NCBI GenBank assembly: GCA_021162905.1 | Contig: JAGGXT010000279.1 | Span: 1 to 19,260 of the forward strand | Direction of reading: 5' to 3' | DNA length: 19,260 nucleotides | From: Candidatus Odinarchaeota archaeon | Lineage (GTDB): Archaea > Asgardarchaeota > JAGGXT01 | Shown: positions 14,519 to 19,260 of the stretch, piece by piece | Numbering within the stretch: the stretch's first letter is position 1 | Layout of the letters: every line of letters starts with the position of its first letter | Program-made: the position numbers and the translations under genes | The notes under the pieces: generated by a model | The model's input: only the letters and a program-made list of their open reading frames with translations | What the model was told of the DNA's origin: nothing | The model's database searches: none

Positions 14519-15883
14519 CTAAAGCTCTAGTCCTAATTCCTCTAATTCTCTTTTCACTTCTTCATATTCTTTCAAATGTTCTGGCTTTGGTTGTAAGGTG
14601 TCTAAATCGTAAAGTTCTTCAAATGGTTTCCCAACTGGAGACACTTGAAAATCTAACTTATCTTTATACTTCTTATAAAGCTCTAAAACAATTTCATTAG
14701 CGGTTTCAAGTTTTATTTTTGCTGCTGCGTGAGCTATTTCACCAAATAACCTTGCCATTAATGGGCTATTGTGGTTATCATATTTTAAGTCAGCAGGTCG
14801 TGGTCCAGAAACATGACTTCCAGCAGTGACTACAGCTATTTCTAGGGCAGCAAACTCGTAAGCGAATTGCTTTGATCCAGGTCGCCCAGCAGTAGTATGA
14901 CTAGTAGTATGAATCATTTTTGAATTTTTACTAACTGCTTGTTTTACTCTACTTGCGACCCATAATGAGTGAATATTTGTTTGCGACTTATATTTTATAT
15001 GTTGCGGGCCCAAATGTATAATATCCCCATTAAGCATTACAGCTGCTATATGTTCTGCAACAGATACTATTGCTACGGTAACTGGATCTCCAGCGAATCC
15101 ACCCACTAATGGTGTAAACGCTATGTATATGGGTGGTCCAGTAGCGATATAGTATCCCAACCTGACTAGGGAAACATCGTCTATTTTTAACTCAGGTAAC
15201 ATAACTATTGCTCTTGGATCTGTTTTCCTTAATCCCCATTCTTCATTACTTACTCCTATTTCATGCATTCCCATTAAAGCGTGAGCAACTACTGGCATTC
15301 CAGGTCTTCCAGCTCTGGAAAGAGCTTCACGTGTCCACTTAGCATAAAGTATTACTGTCTGTGGGGATAATCCTGAAGTAGGTCTGATTTCTAGGCCATA
15401 CATCTTTTTTAGGTAACCAGGAAGAAAGAGGACATCAATTATTTCCTCTCTTGCATAAGCCTCGTTCATAGGAACGAATACTTCTTCTGTGACATCACAG
15501 TTAAATGGTCCTCCAAAAATTATTGGTGGTGTACTATCTTCTATACCACGAGGATATAGAACTCTTCTATCTTTTCCCTCACCAATTTCAAGCCTATCTC
15601 TTACATTTTTTAGTGCATGTTTGACCTCATTTTCTTCAAAAAGCATTAATCTACGAGTATTAACACAATATATACCTGTCTCTAAGAAGAATCTAAGTCC
15701 TAAATCCCATAAATCATCGGCAAGTGTTAAATCCGTATTAACAGGCTCATTTGGGTCAAATTTAATATCTAACTCCTTTCTTAATTCTCTTAGTTTCATT
15801 GCAATTTTCTTCATGTCAAAGTCTTCTTCCGCAATCATAGGACCCGTTTCAGCGCGTCGAGCCACCTCAATAAAATTAACCAA
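14519..15883 (-). CDS. mtmB: MtmB-family corrinoid-dependent methyltransferase without pyrrolysine (paralog 2)
   Basis: 454 residues, clearly a paralog of the protein at 10086-11450 (shared AETGPM, GEGKDRRVLYPRG, PPIIFGGPFNCDV, NEAYAREEIID, GPQHIKYKSQTNIHSLW, RPADLKYDNHNSPLMARLF). It would demethylate an amine-type substrate onto a corrinoid protein. The stretch from RAGRPGMP to PELKIDD, where known MtmB has its amber codon, is read through, with LRKTDP at about the pyrrolysine place. Compared with paralog 1 the first 190 and last 120 residues are very similar, but about 190-290 differ much more. The start is TTG at 15883, set by homology (MVNFIEVARRAETG against MVNFVEIAKRAETG) and a preceding AGGGGG. 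It follows the corrinoid protein gene by three bases and ends the operon. Confidence 0.9.
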   Translation of the reverse strand: MVNFIEVARRAETGPMIAEEDFDMKKIAMKLRELRKELDIKFDPNEPVNTDLTLADDLWDLGLRFFLETGIYCVNTRRLMLFEENEVKHALKNVRDRLEIGEGKDRRVLYPRGIEDSTPPIIFGGPFNCDVTEEVFVPMNEAYAREEIIDVLFLPGYLKKMYGLEIRPTSGLSPQTVILYAKWTREALSRAGRPGMPVVAHALMGMHEIGVSNEEWGLRKTDPRAIVMLPELKIDDVSLVRLGYYIATGPPIYIAFTPLVGGFAGDPVTVAIVSVAEHIAAVMLNGDIIHLGPQHIKYKSQTNIHSLWVASRVKQAVSKNSKMIHTTSHTTAGRPGSKQFAYEFAALEIAVVTAGSHVSGPRPADLKYDNHNSPLMARLFGEIAHAAAKIKLETANEIVLELYKKYKDKLDFQVSPVGKPFEELYDLDTLQPKPEHLKEYEEVKRELEELGLEL

Positions 15884-15886
15884 GTT

Positions 15887-16558
15887 TTAAGCCCCCTTTT
15901 TCTTCTTTTGTTCCATTAATCTTTCACAGAGTTTTACAGCCTCAATGGCATCTCTAGCATAACCATCCGCACCAATTTCGTCTGCCCATTTTTGAGAGCA
16001 CGGAGCACCGCCAACTATAACAAAATATTTATCTCTTTTCCCTTGACTTTTGAGATACTCTATAAGGTCTCTTTGTTTCATCATCGTTGTAGTAAGTAAT
16101 GCTGATGCTGCAATTATATCTGCGTTAACTTCCTCAGCAGCTTGTAAAAATCTCGGTATTGGAACATCCTTTCCAAGGTCATAAACATCAAATCCAGCTG
16201 ATTGGAGCATAGCAATGACTATTGTTTTACCAATATCATGAATGTCGCCTTCAACAGTTCCTATCACGACAACTCCTTTCTTCTCTACTTTTTGTCCACG
16301 TCTTACTATTTCTTCCTTAAGAATATCGACAGCTGCTTTCATAGCATCAGCGCCCATTATTAACTCCGGCAGAAAAATTTCCATTCTGTCAAATTTTTCG
16401 CCCAATTCTCTAATTGCAACCGCAAATCCTTTTTCAATAGCCTCAAGAGGGTCTATTCCAGCCTCGATAGCTTCTTTTGCTAACTTTACTGCTAAATCCT
16501 TATCATAATTAAAAATTGCCTCTTGCATTTTCTTAAACAACTCTTCTTTATCTACCAT
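15887..16558 (-). CDS. Methyl-carrying corrinoid protein (MtmC/MtbC/MttC type)
   Basis: 223 residues in two domains. A helical cap (about 1-90, ending MGADAMKAAVDILKEE) precedes a cobalamin-binding Rossmann-like domain. The cobalt-ligating motif is D105-x-H107-x-x-G110 (EGDIHDIGKT); SALLTTTM and a late GGAPCSQKWADEIGAD block complete the B12 fold. It takes the methyl group from the methyltransferases and passes it to an acceptor enzyme that is not in this window. It sits between the dehydrogenase and mtmB-like 2 genes and is the only corrinoid protein visible, so it may serve all three methyltransferases. ATG 16558 follows GGAGG by eight bases. MtmC, MtbC and MttC cannot be told apart by eye, hence no symbol. 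The reactivase (RamA type) needed to keep cobalt reduced is not seen. Confidence 0.93.
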   Translation of the reverse strand: MVDKEELFKKMQEAIFNYDKDLAVKLAKEAIEAGIDPLEAIEKGFAVAIRELGEKFDRMEIFLPELIMGADAMKAAVDILKEEIVRRGQKVEKKGVVVIGTVEGDIHDIGKTIVIAMLQSAGFDVYDLGKDVPIPRFLQAAEEVNADIIAASALLTTTMMKQRDLIEYLKSQGKRDKYFVIVGGAPCSQKWADEIGADGYARDAIEAVKLCERLMEQKKKKGA

Positions 16559-16570
16559 AACTTTTTCCTC

Positions 16571-17581
16571 CTACTTACCAAAAAGTTTGAGAGTAACACC
16601 TAGTTTCTTTTCCCTAGCATTCTTATAAATAATATAACCAACTGCTACATCTTCACTACCCATTCCAATCGGTGCAAAGAAGATTCGCTCTTTTAGGTTT
16701 TCTCTACCTGGTTTTCTACCTATAACAATATCCCCTAGATTAGCATATATATCCTCATCCTTTATTAGTCCCTCTTTGTACATTTTTGCTAATATTGGCG
16801 TCCCTCTATGAAGTACATGCTCCCACTCATCAACTACTATCTTATCAGAGTGCAAGACAACTTCATATTCTTCCTCTTGATATGAACCAACATGAGAAAA
16901 GAAGCTACCTTCTTTTACCCACTTATCCTTCACTATTGGTTCATCAGCGACCGTTACTGTAATTATAATATCGGCTCCTACAACTGCATCTTTAGGCGTA
17001 TCCACTGGTATTATTTTTAATCCAGTTTTTTCACCCATCTCTTCGCTGTACTTAATGGAAGCCTCTTTTCGAATATCGTAAACTCTGACCTCTTTAAGAT
17101 TTTTAAGGACCTCCAATAAAGCTAATAGTTGAGTTCTTGCTTGAACTCCTGCTCCAATCATAGCAACTACTTCTGAATCGGGTCTTGCTAAGTATTTTGC
17201 TCCAACCCCCGTTACTGCTCCAGTTCTCATAGCACTAATTAAAGTGCAGTCCATAATTGCTAGTGGAAAACCAGTTTCAGAATCATTAAGTATCAAAAGA
17301 CCAGTTGCTCTGGGCATTCCATATTTTATTGGATTCTTTGGAAAACCTGCAATCCATTTTATTCCGCAAACGTTGAATTTGCCACCAACATATGCTGGCA
17401 TCGCATTTATCCTGCCTCTTCTTTTCTCGTCTAAATCTAAGACCACCTTGGATGGCACTATTACTTTATTCTCTGCATGGAGCCTAAAGACTTCTTCAAC
17501 TGTTTCTACAACGAGTTTCATAGTTAATCCTGATTCTTCAACTTCTTTTTGGGTTAGATAAATAAATTCAATATCCTTCAT
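16571..17581 (-). CDS. Ornithine cyclodeaminase/mu-crystallin family NAD(P)-dependent enzyme
   Basis: 336 residues. The family fold is plain: RINAMPAYVGG, GIKWI (Lys75), SAMRTGAVTGVGAKYL (Arg119) and the dinucleotide loop GAGVQA (143-148). Known members are ornithine cyclodeaminase, alanine dehydrogenase of Archaeoglobus, ketimine reductase and others. The family's catalytic Asp, in a GxDxxGKxEL context in ornithine cyclodeaminase, corresponds to VGSYQEEEYE here, with Tyr234 at that place. Ornithine cyclodeaminase activity is therefore unlikely, and an imine or N-alkyl-amino-acid redox role is more reasonable. The ATG overlaps the mttB-like stop as ATGA. The gene ends with TAG, 12 bases before and in frame with the corrinoid protein start. 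Context points to a nitrogen-containing product of the methyltransferases as substrate; this is inference. Confidence 0.87.
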   Translation of the reverse strand: MKDIEFIYLTQKEVEESGLTMKLVVETVEEVFRLHAENKVIVPSKVVLDLDEKRRGRINAMPAYVGGKFNVCGIKWIAGFPKNPIKYGMPRATGLLILNDSETGFPLAIMDCTLISAMRTGAVTGVGAKYLARPDSEVVAMIGAGVQARTQLLALLEVLKNLKEVRVYDIRKEASIKYSEEMGEKTGLKIIPVDTPKDAVVGADIIITVTVADEPIVKDKWVKEGSFFSHVGSYQEEEYEVVLHSDKIVVDEWEHVLHRGTPILAKMYKEGLIKDEDIYANLGDIVIGRKPGRENLKERIFFAPIGMGSEDVAVGYIIYKNAREKKLGVTLKLFGK

Positions 17582-19029
17582 GAATATCCCCTTCTTTTAA
17601 CTTCTTTAGTATAATTTTCTAACTCTTTTTCAACATCTTTTTCTAATGGCACTTCTGGTTCGTGCTCACTTATTATCTTTTTTACAACCTCATGGGCACG
17701 TTCTACAATATCTTTAGAGCCCATTTGCTCCCATCTTTCTCGTCTCAATCTATCTCCAAGCTTAGGTATGAAATGATCTTTTTTAACATGTTCAAGAGTG
17801 TGTCTCTGCGCCAGAAAATGACCTCCTGGTCCAACGTTTCTTATTATATCAAGTGCTAAAGTTTCCTCATTTACTTCAATCCCTTTCATGGCATGATATA
17901 TCATACCTATAATTTCATTATCTATAACTAGGCTTTCTAAACTAATCGTTAATGCTAATTCCATAGTCCCAGGATAAAAGATCATGTTGATTCCTCCCAT
18001 AGCTGCCATAAGGCACGTTAAAGCTTTTTCATAGCCCGCTTGCATATCTAATATCTTTGAATCCGTTGCACAAGCGGTTCCTCTACTTGGTAAACCATAA
18101 AACCTTGCAAGTTGTGCTGATGCCACATTCACGATTCCTATTTCAATAGCTCCTATTGAGATGTAACCAGTTCTCATGTCCATTACCGTTCCTACAGTTC
18201 CATAAAATACAGGAGTTCCTGGGCTAATCAATTGAGCTATAGTTATTGCTGCTAGTACTTCCGCATTTTGAATAACTAGCAATCCAGCTAATGTTGCTGG
18301 GGCTGTGGCTCCAGCTTGTGGTTCTGAAGCTATATCAACAGGTTGTCTCATTTTTGCAAATTCTATGAGTCCTTCTAATTGATCTGCGTGCAATTGTAAC
18401 GGTGATATTGTGTTACTTGTTGTAAAGATCATAGGCTTTTTTCTAAGTTCTTCTTCCCCACCAGCAATTATAGATGCCATTTTCAACATATCCTTTGCTC
18501 TTAATCTCCCTCGGCATGTACCCTTAATCACTTTATCAGAATTCTTTACACTTTGGAAATATCCATAAACATGAGCAAGGTAATCAGGAACCCCCTCTAT
18601 ATGAGGCATAATTGCTCCACTGTGAAGCATATGATAATTCTCCATTGCATCAGCAACCTTAATTAGATTTCCAACATCCTCTAAATTCGTTCTTCTAACG
18701 GTTTTTTTCTCATAATCATAAATGTTTAATCGACCGATCATAGGTTCATATACGACCTTTTTATCCTCTATCGTAACATTATGCTTCTTATTCCTCGCGT
18801 AGACAGTAAATCTACTAGGAGCTCTTTTTACTTGTTCTTTAATTAGGTATTCTGGGAATTTTACAATTTTTGACTTGTCATCAACATCCGCACCAGCTTT
18901 TTCCAGAATTTCTCTAGCTTCATCTAATTGCACAAAGATTCCTATTGTTGATAAAACTTCAAGTGTTGCATAGTGAATTTGATAAATATCGTCCCTGGAG
19001 AGAATCTTGAGCTGCCCACCTCTAATCAT
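17578..19029 (-). CDS. mttB: MttB-superfamily methyltransferase without pyrrolysine
   Basis: 483 residues (MttB is about 495). Trimethylamine methyltransferase and its relatives transfer a methyl group from quaternary or tertiary amines to a corrinoid protein. Recognisable blocks are HYATLEVLSTIGI near 19, VYEPMIGR near 93, ADAMENY near 126, ISPLQLHADQLEG near 208, PVFYGTVGTVMDMRTG near 272, SIGAIEIG, and DSKILDMQAGYEK at 323-335. In methanogen MttB the pyrrolysine lies in this last region; here the frame is open and the codons are ordinary. Non-pyrrolysine members include glycine-betaine (MtgB), proline-betaine and carnitine-type demethylases, so the substrate is likely a betaine-like or other N-methyl compound. 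ATG 19027-19029 follows AAGGTGGT. First gene of the operon; the stop overlaps the next start (ATGA). Confidence 0.92.
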   Translation of the reverse strand: MIRGGQLKILSRDDIYQIHYATLEVLSTIGIFVQLDEAREILEKAGADVDDKSKIVKFPEYLIKEQVKRAPSRFTVYARNKKHNVTIEDKKVVYEPMIGRLNIYDYEKKTVRRTNLEDVGNLIKVADAMENYHMLHSGAIMPHIEGVPDYLAHVYGYFQSVKNSDKVIKGTCRGRLRAKDMLKMASIIAGGEEELRKKPMIFTTSNTISPLQLHADQLEGLIEFAKMRQPVDIASEPQAGATAPATLAGLLVIQNAEVLAAITIAQLISPGTPVFYGTVGTVMDMRTGYISIGAIEIGIVNVASAQLARFYGLPSRGTACATDSKILDMQAGYEKALTCLMAAMGGINMIFYPGTMELALTISLESLVIDNEIIGMIYHAMKGIEVNEETLALDIIRNVGPGGHFLAQRHTLEHVKKDHFIPKLGDRLRRERWEQMGSKDIVERAHEVVKKIISEHEPEVPLEKDVEKELENYTKEVKRRGYS

Positions 19030-19260
19030 AATATTACCACCTTGTTTTTCATATATTAATTCTCGGTATTGGTTATTAAAATTCTTAAGGAAATTAATTG
19101 TTTTTTTTGCTTTTACGACATAGTTGCTTTAAAGGTGTTTAATAATATTTAGAAAATATGCCGAAGAATAAAAAAAGTATTTAGAAAATAAAAATTTTTC
19201 ATGCATAAGTATTTATAAATTCATGTAAAAGTCATCGCTTATTGGTATGATATTTTAGTA
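19030..19260. other. Upstream region of the methyltransfer operon, to window edge
   Basis: No coding frame is seen in 231 bases. The minus strand carries the ribosome binding site just before 19029. Possible TATA elements are TTTATAAAT (about 19210-19219, implying a leader of some 150 bases) and weaker ones nearer the gene (TTTAAA near 19128, TTTAATAA near 19076). It also holds two copies of a 13-bp palindromic repeat, listed separately. Confidence 0.5.
19146..19190. repeat. Two direct copies of a 13-bp palindrome in the methyltransfer operon promoter region
   Basis: TATTTAGAAAATA occurs at 19146-19158 and identically at 19178-19190, 32 bp apart, about three helical turns. Each copy is itself an inverted repeat, TATTT-AGA-AAATA. 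This arrangement is typical of operators bound by dimeric regulators. In AT-rich DNA some chance of coincidence remains. Confidence 0.5.

Noticed and set aside
16571..17581. True ornithine cyclodeaminase
   Set aside because: The catalytic Asp position reads Tyr and the surrounding motif is altered; only the fold and NAD(P) loop are retained.
17578..19029. Pyrrolysine-containing trimethylamine methyltransferase
   Set aside because: No in-frame amber codon occurs; the DSKILDMQAGYEK region is read with normal codons, as in non-pyrrolysine MttB homologs.
19095..19112. T-run on the plus strand as terminator of a gene entering from the left on that strand
   Set aside because: No plus-strand gene precedes it; it is just part of an AT-rich leader.

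Overview
The window is low-GC and its signals look archaeal: TATA boxes with purine-rich BRE-like flanks, GGTGAT/GGAGG ribosome binding sites, T-rich stretches directly after stop codons, a coenzyme-F420-type luciferase-like reductase resembling Mer, a tungsten aldehyde:ferredoxin oxidoreductase, and corrinoid methylamine-type methyltransferases. It could come from an uncultured anaerobic, probably thermophilic, methylotrophic lineage of the TACK/Thermoproteota side (Brockarchaeota, Bathyarchaeia, Korarchaeota and similar are candidates). The sequence alone does not settle this. Every gene lies on the minus strand, so transcription runs right to left.

Layout in order of transcription: (1) Bases 19029 to 14519 form a methyltransfer operon: an MttB-superfamily methyltransferase without pyrrolysine, an ornithine-cyclodeaminase/mu-crystallin-type dehydrogenase, a corrinoid protein, and an MtmB-family methyltransferase. 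(2) Bases 14332 to 10086 form a second unit: a Mer-like LLM reductase, a tungsten AOR, and a second MtmB-family methyltransferase. (3) Bases 9785 to 524 form a ten-gene operon for a membrane-bound group 4 [NiFe] hydrogenase of the formate-hydrogenlyase/Hyf type, with split NuoC-like and NuoD-like subunits. A complete HdrB-type protein is encoded between those two subunits. (4) At the left edge, bases 233 to 1 hold the first 77 codons of a second Mer-like LLM protein, a paralog of the one at 13325-14332.

Proposed joint function (inference): methyl groups from one or more methylated amines or amino-acid derivatives pass from the MttB/MtmB-type enzymes to the corrinoid protein and on to a pterin. 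They are oxidised through a Mer-like step, aldehydes are oxidised by AOR, and reduced carriers are discharged as H2 by the ion-translocating hydrogenase. No mcr, formate dehydrogenase, MtbA/MtrH-type acceptor methyltransferase, RamA activator or pyl genes are in the window.

The most unusual points are two MtmB-family proteins that read straight through where the amber/pyrrolysine codon is expected, and an HdrB subunit built into a hydrogenase operon that has an HycB/HyfA-like four-cluster ferredoxin but no formate dehydrogenase. Non-coding stretches are 234-523, 9786-10085, 14333-14518 and 19030-19260. They hold terminators, TATA elements and several palindromes described below. I saw no tRNA, rRNA, CRISPR or insertion sequence.
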